From Phytoseiulus persimilis (lineage: Eukaryota > Arthropoda > Arachnida > Mesostigmata > Phytoseiidae), in assembly GCA_037576195.1 (NCBI GenBank), contig CM075102.1:16612745-16676744 (forward strand): 64,000 nt of DNA, in the 5' to 3' direction. Position numbers and translations under genes: made by a program. The notes below the pieces were generated by a model, which was not told the origin of the DNA, ran no database searches, and was given only the letters and a program-made list of their open reading frames with translations. Of the stretch, positions 1 through 12,515 are shown in pieces. The stretch's first letter is position 1. Each line of letters opens with the position of its first letter.

Positions 1-2
1 CT

Positions 3-3000
3 CTCCGTCTCCACTACGCGAACTGCAAGAGCTACAACGCGGATTTCGACGGGGATGAGATGAACGCTCATCTGCCGCAGAGCGAGTTGGCAAGATCAGA
101 AGCCTACAACATCGCAAGCGTGAACTACCAGTACCTCGTGCCTAAGGACGGCACTCCGCTGTCGGGCCTGATCCAAGATCACGTTATAGGCGGTACCATT
201 CTCACCATGCGGGATAAGTTCTTCGATCGGGAGGACTATCAAAAATTAGTTTTCGGTGCCTTGACATTCATCGAGCGCAAAATTCTCACTCTGCCTCCCG
301 CCATCTTGAAACCGACCCCGCTCTGGACCGGGAAACAAGTCGTCTCGACAATCATCCTGAACTGCTGTCCACCTGCGATCCCTCCGCCCACCGTTTACGG
401 TAAAACCAAAGTTCCCGCGAAAGCGTGGCCAAGAACGGACGTGACCCTCGATCCCAATCTTTCGGAGGATCTCGTGATCATTCGTGACGGTGAGCTCCTT
501 GCCGGCGTGCTCGACAAAGCCCACTATGGACCTAGTCAATACGGATTGGTGCATGTTTGTTACGAGCTGTACGGAGGAGAGACATCGTCCCTGGTTCTCA
601 GCGGCTTCGCGCGACTTTACACTCATTACCTCCAGATGTTCCACGGTTTCACACTCGGTATCAGAGACATCCTCGTCACGGCGGAAGTGAGTTGCTCAAC
701 TCATTCCTCTCCCGGCTACAAGGCCAGAGATACGTGCCAAGAATCGTCTCCTCGGTTCGTTTTCTAATGATCGTTGCCTGTCGTCGATCTTTGTCCGCAG
801 GCTAACCGCAAGCGGAGGAAAATCATGCGTCGAGGCCGACGCGGCGGGGACAAGGTTGCGTTGGAGGCTCTGAACGCCGAGACCGATTGTCTGTCGCAAG
901 AAGAGGTCAAGTCCAAGCTGAGAGCGGGACATTTGAACCGTGAAGACAAGTTTCTCAAGGTGTGGGATGCTTCGATGAAGAAACTGACCGACACCATCAA
1001 TAACGATATCAACAAGTGAGTGTCTACAGCGATCGCCGTTTCCCGCTCTCTCTTCCCGGACCACATCGATCCCTATGATCCGCTGATGATCGATTCCACC
1101 AGTCTGACGGAGACCGATTCCTTGCAGGGCCTGTATGCCAGACGGTCTGCAGGTGGGCTTCCCGCAGAACAATCTCCAGCTGATGGTTCAGTCGGGCGCC
1201 AAAGGCGGCATGGTTAACTGCATGCAAATCTCGTGCCTTCTCGGCCAGATCGAGCTCGAAGGTCGGAGGGTTCCGCTCAACGCCGCTGGTCGATCTCTGC
1301 CCTCTTTCAAACCGTACGACACTTCACCGCGCGCCGGCGGTTTCATCGACGGCCGCTTCTTGACCGGCATCCGTCCGCAAGAGTTCTTCTTCCATTGCAT
1401 GGCCGGTCGGGAGGGACTGGTCGACACGGCCGTCAAAACCAGCCGGTCTGGATACCTCCAGAGATGCCTCATCAAGCATCTCGAGGGTCTGATGGTGAAC
1501 TACGACCAAACGGTCAGGGACTCGGACGGTTCGGTGATCCAGTTCCAGTACGGCGAAGACGGTCTGGACATCTTGAAGCTGCAGATGCTGAAGAGGAAGC
1601 AGTTCGCGGCGCTCATTCGAAACGCGCCGGCGCTGATCGACTCCGATCACATCGAGCAGACCCGCTCCGTCACCGATAATGAGACTCTGGAGAAGGTCAC
1701 GCACAAAGTGGCGAGATACCAACGCAAAATAGCGAATGGCCGTCGCCGTGAGAGCCCGTTCACCGTTTTCTCCATGCAAAACGAAGCTGAGTTCAAGGCG
1801 GCCTACCCAGGGAACGATGCGACCACGGGTCAGCCCATGTACAAAATCCATCTGCTCAGGGCGTACTACGGTCTCAACGAAAAGGAGCGGAAACAGCTCC
1901 GAAAGCAGGTCGTCGGTTTGGTCGACCCGCTCACGAGCATTCTCCGACCCGATCTCCATCTCGGCTCCCTGGGGGAAAAACTGCGTGATGACGTAAGCAT
2001 GGTCCACAATTCCCCCCATTCAGACACCGAGTGGCGCCCCCACTCTTCACCGGCCCTGACCCCGCTAAGATCGTCCCGCTCTTTCAGATCGAGGACTATA
2101 TAGCGGAAAACCCTGACGGCCTGTTGTTGACGAACAACTTCAACAGACATGAGGTCAAAGTTCTTGAGCCTTCTGATTTCCGCGACATGCTGTACTCGAT
2201 CCACCAGAAAGCTCTGAGCTGTGCCGGTGAGCCCGTGGGACTCCTCGCCGCCCAAGTGAGTCAACTCGCCGATCTTTCTAGACCCGATCCGTGATACGCG
2301 TCATTGTAGAGAAGAAACTACAACGGGGCCACTGCAGGATCGGACAGCGAAACCAGCTCTGATGACCGCTGCGTGGAAAAACATTACCGCTCCGGACAGA
2401 TACGGCTTGGACACTCTCGCATGCGAATGTTTCGTTGCTAAGATGGATGCTCGTCGCGGTCCATTCAGTTGTCCATTTGCGGGATCAGTAGTCAACGAGC
2501 CTAAAAACCCCTGTTCCGATCATCTCCACAGAGTATCGGCGAACCGTCCACCCAGATGACGCTGAACACTTTCCATTTCGCCGGGAGGGGTGAAATGAAC
2601 GTCACGCTGGGAATTCCCAGACTACGCGAAATCCTCATGGTGGCTTCGAAGAACATATCGACCCCGTCCATGAACTTGCACCTGAACAAAGCTGCGTTGA
2701 TCGAGCCCCGGGCGGAGAAACTCCGTTTGGGCATCTCGCAGGTGTCGCTCAGACAGGTTCTGGAATCGGTTGCCGTGACGGAGCGTCTCGATGTCTCGGT
2801 ACCGGGGCAGAACTTCAGAGTGTACCAGATCCGCTTCGATTTCCTCCCTCACAAAGCGTACAAGAAAACCCTGTACACGAATCCATCGAAAATACTCCGA
2901 TACATGGAAACGAAGTTCATAATGAAGTTGATCGAGGCTTTAAGGAAGAAACTGGTTCTGGTCAAGAGTGCGCGGATGGTGGACGTCGGCGCCCGGATCT

Positions 3001-6000
3001 CGAAAGCCACAGCCAACGAGGACAACGATCTCGAGCAGGTAGCGTTCGTAGCTTTTCGCTCTCGACTCGACTGAACGTTCCGTGACCTGGCTGGGACGGA
3101 TTCCTTGTCGCTCCCTCTCAGCTCAGTGCTCCGACATTCGATTCCCCGATTCGATCAATACCAGATATGAATGAAGTGGAAACGCTATCAAGTCTCATCG
3201 ATATTCCTTTTGATAATCATCAGGAGCGAGTGAATCTGAACGCGGACGACGAAGGGGACTCGTCCGGGGATGATGAGGCCGCCGAGGGGGAAACCAATAT
3301 TGAGTTCCAGCGGGAGAAGCACGACGACGACAGAGACTACGACGAGCCCGAGCTTGAAGAGTATCAGAGATCATCCGAAGGTGAGTTGAGGCGATGCGTC
3401 CTCCGCTGCTGGCGATCGATGGAAACAGCTGCAAAGGTCAGCGAGAACACTCCCTGTACATTACGGCATCGCGCTCTGAAGCCCCTTGTCGGGTGGCTCT
3501 ACTTACACGTGTAGCTCCGAGTGAATCAGCAAGTCTGACTGTCTTCGAGTCGATGTCACTGAGAGAGTGCGACTGGAGATCATATCCAGCGTACGTGCAG
3601 AGAGACAGATATGCATGCATGCATACGTATGTAACTCCGCCATTGATACAGAGGATGAGGGAATCGACGAGGAGGAACTCGCGCCCACTCTCGAGGAGCT
3701 GCGTCCCAAAGACCCGCAAACATCGGAGTCAGAGGCGGGTAACTCGCGCAGCGAACACCTAGCGCGGAGGATCAAGAACAAAGAGCTCAAGATTCAGAAG
3801 AAGCTACGAGCCAATGTGAGTTTGCCTATCGAACAAGAGCTTCCCGAGTATCTGAGTTTTTAGGGCGAAAGCTTCCCTCCGCCAATTCTAATTCGCAACC
3901 CATCCATCTTCCAGAATGTCATCAACTACCATACGTGGGTCACGGGCTACGACTTCGATACAGAGAAGGAGGAATGGTGCGAGGTGACCTTCCAGCTGGA
4001 AATGCAGAACTCCAAGTTTGATATGAGCAGTCTCGTCGAGGAGGAAATTAAAAATTCGGTCCTGCACTCAGTCAAAGGAATTTCGAGGGCCTTCCTCGTC
4101 AAGGACAACGACGACAGGTCAGTCGACCAGTTCTGGGTCCTACGCTCGCCGATATTCGCTGCATTATCATGATTGTCCAATCTATTATTCGCGCGTACGG
4201 GTCCCCCTATGTATGGCGGGGACGATGACGACGACGACGTCGAGCATTGTTCCATCTGATCGTCCAATGACCCCGGCATTGTCATTGAAAACGAGATTCG
4301 TTCATCGCGAACTCAAATAAATTCGAGACCGCTTTCAGGTCGGGCTGCGGGAAAATGCTGCAGACCGAGGGCGTGAACTTCCAGGAGATGTTCAAGTACG
4401 ACGACGTCATCGATATGCGACGAATCTACTCGAACGACATTTATGCAATATCGCAAGTGTTCGGCATCGAGGCGGCCACCCGCGCCATCGTCAAGGTATC
4501 GTATTCGACAGATGTTTTTTTGACGGCGAGAGTTCTGTCCACGTTGCACGAGCGGGTCGTCAACGGCGGACCGCCGACTCACTTCTAAGTATGAACAGCA
4601 GTCGTCCGGGGAAACACGAGCGGACGACGCGCGTTCGTGCGCTGTACGGAGCACAAGAAGCACCGTCTAGATCTGCGGGCACGTCCCGCCTGGAAAATGT
4701 GCGTGAGACCCGCTGAGTCTGTCTCATGCAAATGGCCGCAATCAAAAGTGTACTCCGTTTCCACCTCCTCCTGACGCGCAGTCTCGAGTGCTCTCCGTGT
4801 GGAACAACCAGCTGAAACGATCCAGCGAAACACCAGGATCGATGTTCCATTTCGAGGGTATTTTGGATACCGTCGAGATTCGTGGTTGGAGCTTCCAATG
4901 ACTCGTAAGAGACTCTTGACGAAGGGAGTTCACTCATATCTCCACAAATCGCGCGGTATAGGAGTTTTTGGAGGCACTTAGGGAGGGCTCTGCCAGAAAA
5001 CGCACTCGAGAAGAAAGCAACTTTTGAGCGAGGGCGTGACTGGGGCCTGCTGAAATATCATGCCTCCCGCCGTTTTGCTTGCGTGTCGCCAAATCCCCGA
5101 CAGTCGTGATAGCGGTGGCGGCAGATGTAAAACGCTCGTTTGTTTCCAACGGAACGCAGAAGAATGAGGGGGAAGAGAGCCAACGAAGCTGTTGCCTCCG
5201 AAGCAGAGATTTCGGTGAACGACTACGCGGGATTCCATCCGACCCCTGAAGCCACCCCCCACAACTCTTGGTGTCTCGTCGCTCGCACGGTTCGTGACTC
5301 TGAATGCGACCTTCCAAAATCGAGAACAGCAGAGGAGCTTAGAAACACTTTCGAACGAGGTTGCCTCAAGAAGATTTACGATATTCTCTTGATGCTGGCA
5401 TCGAGTCTCATTGTCAGGAAAAAAATTCGCGGGAGCGAGGAGAACGAGCGGTTTCGCGGCCCTCCGCTCGGGCTGAGATCATGATCCTCCGATCGCCGAA
5501 TCCCGTTCGCGCTCTCCTTCATATATTTTTGAGTTGAACAAACTTTGGGAAGTTCTAGTGAAATAAAGCAGGCAGGCTGAAGAAATGAGAGGGATGAATG
5601 CGGGGGTCAGAAGTTGTCGCAACCGCCTCGGCCGCACAATTGCCACCCTTGCCAACGCCGCCTCGGTGGGTAAGAGGGGGTCGTCGGGCTCCCTTCCTCA
5701 AAGGATGGGGAGGGGGTACTTGAAGACTTCGCCGTTTATCTGTGAAAAGACTCGTCCTCAAATTCGAATGGGAACTTATTGAGTGGAAAATTTTGGAGAT
5801 CCTCCCGCAGCCCACGCACTTGCTCTCTGGGAGTTGGTCGATTAGTTTGCCGCCCTCTTCCGCTGCCGCGTGCTCCGTCGTTCCAAAGCTTTCTCCGCCA
5901 GTCGTGAGGACCGATTCCTCCTCTGACTTCGGACGATCCTGAGATCGCCCGAACGCCCTCTTACCCCCTATCCCATGTCCTCACACAAGCCCCATGACCG

Positions 6001-8120
6001 CGGAATCGTGTCCCCCTGCGCGTCGTGGAAAACGACGACATCGGCTAGACCACAACACGCGGCTCGACTACGTCGAGAACTGCCACCGAGAATGCGGAGA
6101 CGACGGGGGGCTGACATCGAGGTGGAGCTCGCAACGCTGATTTATCGAGCTGTTTCGTCGGGATGCGAGTGCCGCGTTCTTATTTATTGAATGTGGAACG
6201 TCGCCCGTCTCCACTCGATGTCTAACGAAGCAAATTGTGCGTCAATTGTTCAACTGACATTCTCGTCCTGTCGAGACCTCGTCGAGCTCAGTGGAGGATT
6301 TCCGTCAAATTCCGCGAACGCTCAGGCGATGGTGGCGACTTGGTGGACGTGCGCCGCTCAGCCTCAGCTTCTTGTGGCTGCTCCCCGATGCGATTTGATG
6401 GTTGAATTGCAGCGCCATCCATGTCTCGCCGAGATTGGAGCTCGCCCCGAGAGCTCGTTACAAATTAACTGAGCAGCTCATACGGCGGTTGGTTGTGTTC
6501 GGGTGCACGAACCAAGTATCCAAGCGACGGGAGGGCCGAGTAATACTAACCTCTCGGGGTATGGAATATTCTGCCGGCCATTTATCCCTTGCACTACGAG
6601 ATCGTTCAGGGCGAGAAGGGGGTTGGCGCAGGGGAAGCTCAGTGGTGGTGTGGCTGGCGAGCTGTTTTTCCATCTTATTCCCGTTCCCCTATATGGCCCC
6701 GCTCTCTCTCTCTCTCTCTCTGGCGAACATACGCACGCACTAAACGAGCGAACTGAGTGCGAGCTCTCCTAACGCACATTCGGGCTCCTCCACCGTATAT
6801 GGGATGTGTGCATGCACGAGAAGGAAAGACTCCGCGCGAGGGTCATTTGGGTTTTTTGCTGGCAAGTTGCGACGCCTCTGCTGCTGGAACATTTAATGCC
6901 GAGAGTGCCGAACGGAGCCCGAAGGGTCTGGCTCTTGCACAATGAGCACCGTTGGTGAAAAAGGGAGAAATTCGCTCAAAGAACGAGACTGCGATACACA
7001 CAGTCGCCGGAGGAGCTCATGTGAGTGCAGGATGAGGAGGAGGCAGCTCAAGTTCAGGGGAAATTGCTGAGAAAGTGAAATATCACCATGAGTATGGGCA
7101 CCATCTGGAAATCCGAATTCTGTGAATCTCGTTGGAGTGCGGCTGCCTGCGTCTCCACATCGGAGGCGCGTTTTCTCTAGAACGTTTTTAAACCGGTTCG
7201 GAGACGACGGCGGGAGCGGCGAAGGCCCGCATGCAGATGGCGCTGGTCATCTGGATTTTATGGAGACAAATCGCAGGGTAGCTGGTGTTTCGACTTAATT
7301 CTTTCGACGTATATCGTATACGACAACATAAAGAGCGTCACCGATTCCTTTGCTCGACGGTTCGTGCGTTTGTTTATTGACGCGCGAGCCAAGGGCTGTT
7401 CGCCAAGGGTGTCAGTCCACCGTCGCGAGTCTTGGAATGTCTCAATGCATATTCAGAATGCATATTCAACCCGAGATCCCAGGAATAACTAGTACGCGGC
7501 GGGACTAGAAACTACGGTGTGGAAGCAAAACATACGGCAGGGTCCCATGAGCCGCTCGCAGGAACTGGCGTTGGGAGTAAGTGTCATGTAAAATTCATTT
7601 CCATCAATCACTCCTCGCAGGAAGTGACCGCCGTTTTCGGAGTGTACGGAATCGAAGTGGATCCCCGCCATCTGAGTCTGGTCGCCGACTACATGACGTT
7701 CGATGGTCAATATCGGGCCTTCAACAGGATCCACATGGGCAACAATGCGTCGCCACTGCAGCAGATGAGTTTCGAGACTACGTGTTCTTTCATGAAGAAT
7801 GCTGCTCTTCTAGGTGAGTTGACGATCCTCGCTACTGATAGCTAAAGCGGCCCGGGTCGCGAACCGCTTCTTTCGACAACGAAAAGTTCACTGTTCACCT
7901 AAAACGAAAATTTCCGCCTCCCCGGGAACCGCGAGGTTGACACATTTCCGGAGCGCAATCATCCCATGCTAAAAAATCTGGGTTCGTTGCAGGTTTTTCA
8001 GACCGCCTAACCTCGCCATCATCGTGTCTTGTGATGGGACGGCTCGTGGGAGTGGGAACCGGCATCTGTGAGATGTTGGGAAACATTCCGAGAAGGGGCA
8101 ACAATAGATTTGGATTGTAA
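3..8120 (+). CDS. POLR1A: RNA polymerase I largest subunit, C-terminal 1,146 residues (partial, 11 exons)
   Basis: Catalytic subunit of the nucleolar polymerase that makes pre-rRNA. Exons read from the sequence: 3-686, 801-1015, 1128-1992, 2088-2255, 2532-3038, 3224-3380, 3652-3815, 3915-4117, 4339-4495, 7621-7813, 7993-8120. All introns are GT-AG and all phases join without a stop. Fragment residues 12-21 are [10 protein letters not shown], the absolutely conserved active-site loop whose three Asp hold the catalytic Mg. Around residues 380-415 lies the bridge-helix stretch ([15 protein letters not shown]); residues 652-662 ([11 protein letters not shown]) begin the trigger-loop region. Exons 6-7 (about residues 814-920) are the poorly conserved acidic jaw insert typical of Pol I rather than Pol II or III. 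The cleft motif [12 protein letters not shown] is in exon 10. There is no Pol II-type heptad tail, as expected. The 5' part of the gene, roughly 580 codons, is outside the window. No frameshift or lesion is seen. Confidence 0.97.
4496..7620 (+). other. Long intron 10 of the Pol I subunit gene (3.1 kb)
   Basis: This intron is 3.1 kb, while the other nine in the gene are about 80-280 nt. Donor is gtatcg after the exon 9 codons for AIVK; acceptor is cctcgcag at 7613-7620. Inside are a CT microsatellite and an AATAAA at 5562-5567, but no exon, RNA gene or transposon ends that I recognise. Open frames here are short and lack splice or homology support. Confidence 0.8.
6702..6721. repeat. (CT)n microsatellite
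   Basis: About ten uninterrupted CT units within intron 10 of the Pol I subunit gene. Ordinary simple repeat. Confidence 0.9.
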
Positions 8121-8398
8121 CGTACACGAACCTCATGAAGGAAGGCAAGGTGTGCGGAGGACTTCAGGCTGATCATGAACGCGGTCCATCCGGAAAAGTG
8201 TGGAAGCACCATGGGAGGCTAAGCGTCGGTTCTGTACATAAAATGAATGAGAGTTCTTGGCTCTGTAAAAGGCGTTCGCCAAGATCCGATTTCGTTGTTA
8301 TTGTCGGTGGCTGGCAGGCCTGTGGCCTTCGACAGGAGTTTCGGAGGCCAAATTAGCGTAATGCTGGCGGGCGTGCGATATATAATACATTGTCTGGC

Positions 8399-8404
8399 AA
8401 TAAA
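8399..8404 (+). promoter_or_regulatory. Candidate poly(A) signal of the Pol I subunit gene
   Basis: First AATAAA downstream of the stop codon (TAA at 8118-8120), giving a 3' UTR of about 300 nt. Position and strand fit; no transcript evidence. Confidence 0.45.
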
Positions 8405-10940
8405 ATCCGATGGCCACACTCACATCCGGCACATCCATCTGAGTGGAACCCACTGCAACTAATCTGTGGGTTCGGCAGTATATTTTTCGGTTGTTCGCCG
8501 TTGGTCGAGTGTCGCAAGCATTTCGGATTTACGTAAGGAGGCAAACCAACTGGGTGGCGAAGCATGGCTGGATAATTCTACGAGTTGGCTATCCTGTGTG
8601 AACGAGCGAGGAAGCCAACGCGCCTGCCTGGATTTCGCTCCTCGAACACCGCGACTGGCGGTAGCCAGCGGCCCATTATCTCTTCCGTAGCTCCCTTTGG
8701 GCCCATCGGTTTGTATTGTCTGTTAACATTAAGGCTAATACCCCGCTCTTTCGGAGTCTCTCTCCCCGCTCCTATCCCCGCCGGTTACCCAGTCTCTATC
8801 GTCGACTTCTCTCCGCGCTTCTTCTCAGACCCCGGTCTTATTCCTCTCCGTTCGTTGGTCTTCCTCCTCGTAGAGTATCTCATCACGGTTTTATAGCTCC
8901 CTAAGATGTGAATTCCTCTTTTTTATGGGGAGAGCTAAGGGGTCCTGAATTACCGAGGTTAGGGTGTATGTGCTCGCTCGCTCGTTCCCTGTGCAAGTGG
9001 GTCTATAGGCTCTCCGGGTTCGGCCACAAACTTCGTCGTGTGCTTCACTCCCAAGCCAGTGCTCGTGATCAGAAGTTCGGATGGTGCTCGAGGCATAACG
9101 ATGAGTTGAGCGTTGACAGACACCCGAGAATCTTGCTGTCCGGCAATCGTCGGAGCTTCATCACCTTCCGGGCGATCATGGATCGCCGTCAAGAATGTCA
9201 AGCTGCGCGAACACATCAACCTACGGCGACATCGAGGCTGAGAAATTCAATTTCGCGGGGCGATCGGGAGCTCCCTCCAAGACTGACGTGTCCAATTTAG
9301 GTTTCCAGAGTCCGAAAGCTGAAATGGGATAAGGGAAATATTCGCTGACGAGACATGTCAGCTGCTTCGTCTGATGTATGATTTGGCACGTTTCCGTTTG
9401 ATGGAGACGACGATCTGACCGAGCGACGAACACTGTGCTCCCGTCCGAAGAGGCAAACTCAGGATACAGGTCCATAGCTTAGAATGGTTGTTGGGCGAAT
9501 CCCGTTCAGAGAGTGCAACACCAGCTTTCGATCGTCAGCAGCTCCGGCTTTCGAGACCCTAGGATCATCAACGTCTTCGAGAGCAAACAGCAGCGGGGCG
9601 GGTAGTCGAGTTTTGGAAGCGACGTTCCGAAGGTTCAGGTTTCCGTTCCTGAATCCCTCAGTTGATCCGAAATTCGGGATTCTCGATACAGCTGAAATGA
9701 ACTTGGCATTGTTGGAAACGACAGGGAACAGGTGTCACCGCCGTTTGCCTCGCATTATGCGATTTCTCCTTGGGCCGTTGGGAATGGTTCGATTTTTCCC
9801 GTTCCTGTGAAAAAGTAAACCTGGCGAAGGTCACCGATGTGAGGATCACAACTCCTGACCATTTGATCGGCTGCGTCGAGCTCTGACTAGCGACTCCATT
9901 CTCAATGTTTGGAAGTCTGAACAGTGACGTCACGAATGGAATAAATCATTTGTGAGCGGATAAAGATGGTCGGCCCGGGCTTATCTGGCGTTGAGCGAAA
10001 TTATTAGTCTCGTCTGGCGGGGTTGAGAGTCCTCTTTCGGAGCATTCAGAGCTCACCCGACGGTTCCCCTCCACGCCTCTCATCCTCCTCCGCGCGCGGA
10101 AACTGTCACTGGTGTTCCCAGCTGGTCCCAAAGCTTTTCCTCTCCGACAGTCATTGCTTGGCTAGGCGGTGCGCGTTCTGACGAGCCGGAGACAACGGAA
10201 CTATGATGATAACGTGCCTTCCGTCCTCGAAGCTCTTGCAAATATGAATAGCGCGAAGGCGGTTGCTGCTTGGCTGACGTGCCAGAGTCAGCGAGCAGCC
10301 TGGTAGACTTTTCAACCTTGCCCGCAAACACCTCGGTTCGCTCCGTTGGTCGTGTGCCCTCTGTGTTTACGCGTTGAGGACGAAATCCCAGCTCCTGCAA
10401 AATGAAGGATGACACCGGCCACGTCCGACCAAAACCTGTTATTTTGAGTCGGTTCACGTATGGGACGGCACTCACACGAGCCGACGGGAGGGCGAGCGAC
10501 GAAGACTACGCATACAGATGCCTAACGAGCATTTAACGAGCACAGGGTCAGATGTCTGTCGGAGATCTCATCAAAGGCGTAATGAACATATTGAAGAAGC
10601 CGTACTACCGACCCACGGGACGGACGCATGGACCAACTGACCAGCTAATGGTCGCTCACGGACGCCACGACAAAGCTTGACAAAGACTTAATTGAAAAAG
10701 GGAGGCTAGCCGGAGCTCGAACGCGAAACTGGGCGGGCCTGGCCTGGACCGTTCGCCCGACCAACTGACCGACTAGTATCGTCATCTACTCGTGCTGCCA
10801 GCTGGCTCAAATGCAAACTTTATTTCATTAAAATCCGTATAGCTCCTCCTGGAGCTCTAATGAACTGTCGGTAGAGGATCTACATTGGAAATGCAACATC
10901 TGAATGCTGAGCTCTGACAGAACCACGCCCCTATTAACAA
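8405..10940. other. Intergenic stretch, nothing recognised
   Basis: Between the Pol I 3' end and the Ly6 3' UTR. Pyrimidine-rich around 8720-8880. Short open frames on both strands, none with splice-site or homology support. No tRNA, rRNA or transposon ends seen. Confidence 0.6.
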
Positions 10941-10948
10941 TATATAAA
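10941..10948 (+). promoter_or_regulatory. TATA-box-like motif
   Basis: TATATAAAG on the plus strand, followed about 30 nt later by TCTCAGGC, a fair arthropod initiator match. No plus-strand coding exon is evident downstream; the Ly6 gene here is on the other strand. Could be a chance match or a non-coding transcript promoter. Confidence 0.2.
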
Positions 10949-11248
10949 GCCTTCCATTCCAAACGTCATCTCAGGCTTACTCGTGGTCGAGCCAGCCTCT
11001 GACGGTTTCGTTGATCCCGTTCGATTTTAGTGAATAGAAGAGACTCATTGGGAGGATTGCCCCACCGGTAGAGAACAATAAAGCGTCGGCTGAGGTGGAA
11101 ACGCTTTGTTGCCATTGAGGAATCGCTGGAGCCGGCCAGCCTCATGCAGCAGAGCGCTCTTCTGAATGTTTCCAGACCTGAGAGGTGGATACTCGGTATG
11201 CCTGACGGAGGAGCGGGCCGAGCGGGTACGGAAATACCAAAATAACGC

Positions 11249-11254
11249 TTTATT
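11249..11254 (-). promoter_or_regulatory. Poly(A) signal of the Ly6 gene
   Basis: TTTATT on the plus strand, that is AATAAA on the minus strand, about 230 nt beyond the stop codon of the Ly6 reading frame. It gives a compact 3' UTR. Confidence 0.6.
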
Positions 11255-11481
11255 CGTGAGAGGTTATCTTCATTCATACAAATGCTGAGCCGTTGAATCT
11301 TGGTCGTGACTAGTGCGAACGGACACACGGAATTCTCTCGATTCAATGGTAGGAAAACATAATTTGGCAGAAATATAGGTTGTATGTACACTCGATTCGT
11401 CTCTTTCCCGCCCCAGAAAGTATTTACAAGTTGGGAATTTACAATGGCAGTCCACTGACGACGAGCTCCGTCCTCGTCTGT

Positions 11482-11916
11482 TCATGAGCGTACCCACAGG
11501 GCAAGTGCTGCAACGCCTAGGAGCAAATGCAGCGACGACTCGAGACCGGAAGCACCCAAGGTGACGTAAAAGTTGCATCTGTCCCCCGTACAGCACTCGG
11601 AACACTCCCAATCGTTGTACCAGATCCTGTCACATCGTTTTGACTGTCGGCGTATCGTGTACTCGCAAACGGTTTGGTTCGAGCACCATTTGGAGATGTA
11701 GTGCTGCTTTTCACCTGTGGGAGCCCAATACGGCGTTGAACCCCACCGCACCTCGGTCATGCATCGGTCCTGATGAGGCTCACATAGCTGGATGGTGGAA
11801 GTGCATTTGTCGTTGTTCTGGTCCTGGTTCGTGCAGATGTAACACTCGAGTCCAAGACAGACAGGAACCAGGCATGCATACAAAAAGGTGATGACTAAGC
11901 CGCTGGGAAACTTCAT
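11482..11916 (-). CDS. Ly6/uPAR (three-finger) domain protein, predicted GPI-anchored
   Basis: Single-exon 144-residue protein. Residues 1-22 are a signal peptide (hydrophobic FLYACLVPVCLG). The Ly6 domain starts at LECYIC (about residue 23) and ends with the family signature ECCTGDRCNFY (about residues 108-118), with paired cysteines spaced as in uPAR/Ly6 proteins. The C-terminal 20 residues are hydrophobic after a small-residue site (GASG), the expected GPI attachment signal. Family knowledge: arthropod Ly6 proteins sit on the outer cell surface and act in septate junction assembly, ion-channel modulation and odorant or neuronal function. I cannot assign an ortholog. The inner segment (RCMTEVRWGS, IWYNDWEC) looks like a conserved subfamily signature. 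ATG at 11916 is chosen because it gives the signal peptide. It is divergently arranged with the plus-strand gene at 12516, with 600 bp between start codons. Confidence 0.9.
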   Translation of the reverse strand: MKFPSGLVITFLYACLVPVCLGLECYICTNQDQNNDKCTSTIQLCEPHQDRCMTEVRWGSTPYWAPTGEKQHYISKWCSNQTVCEYTIRRQSKRCDRIWYNDWECSECCTGDRCNFYVTLGASGLESSLHLLLGVAALALWVRS

Positions 11917-12046
11917 GGCGGCCCCGATGAATCGGAAAGACGGGGCTGAACTCTTGGTAACGGGTCGCGGCTGTTCCGCGGTTTCTTCACGATGCGAGCT
12001 CGCTCAGGACGCGTGGTTCGCGAGGAGACAACGCACTGCAAATCCG

Positions 12047-12052
12047 AACTGA
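12047..12052 (-). promoter_or_regulatory. Candidate initiator (TCAGTT) of the Ly6 gene
   Basis: Minus-strand TCAGTT, matching the arthropod Inr consensus TCAGT, 130 nt upstream of the Ly6 ATG. No TATA box nearby. Weak motif, supported only by position. Confidence 0.25.
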
Positions 12053-12515
12053 ATCGCACTGTCACTCGGCCAAGATTCGGTGACTAGCAGAACGGGACAC
12101 AGAACGCTGAAAAGTCAAGAGGCCCAACGTTTATTTGGTTGCTACGGCGACGGCTCCGTCGACGCTTTCGGTGAGGTGCCACGGAGCTCCAATGGTCAGC
12201 GTGGCGGCTTGACAAGCCATCCGGCGAGTTGTCAGGGAGATTCTCATCGAGAACCACCGTCTCAGAGAAAACGCGAAATCTGCGCTCCATTGGTGACACG
12301 ACAAAGCAATCCTGCCCCTGCTTGGCCAGGACCAGGGCGTCTACGAACGCGTCACCGTCTCAGAAGCCGAGCGATTTTTCTGAAGCATCACCCACAAATA
12401 CAAAACATCGGAAATCGCGAGACAGGTACTCCTGCAGTTACGTCAACCTGCTCTGAGACGATCCGCTGGATTTGAGCTCCAAGACCGCCTTAGATAGTTA
12501 GTGAGCAGCGCGGAA

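Noticed and set aside
1324..2019. 231-codon minus-strand open frame
   Set aside because: It lies wholly antisense to Pol I exon 3, whose plus-strand frame carries the bridge-helix motifs; it is a shadow of GC-rich coding sequence.
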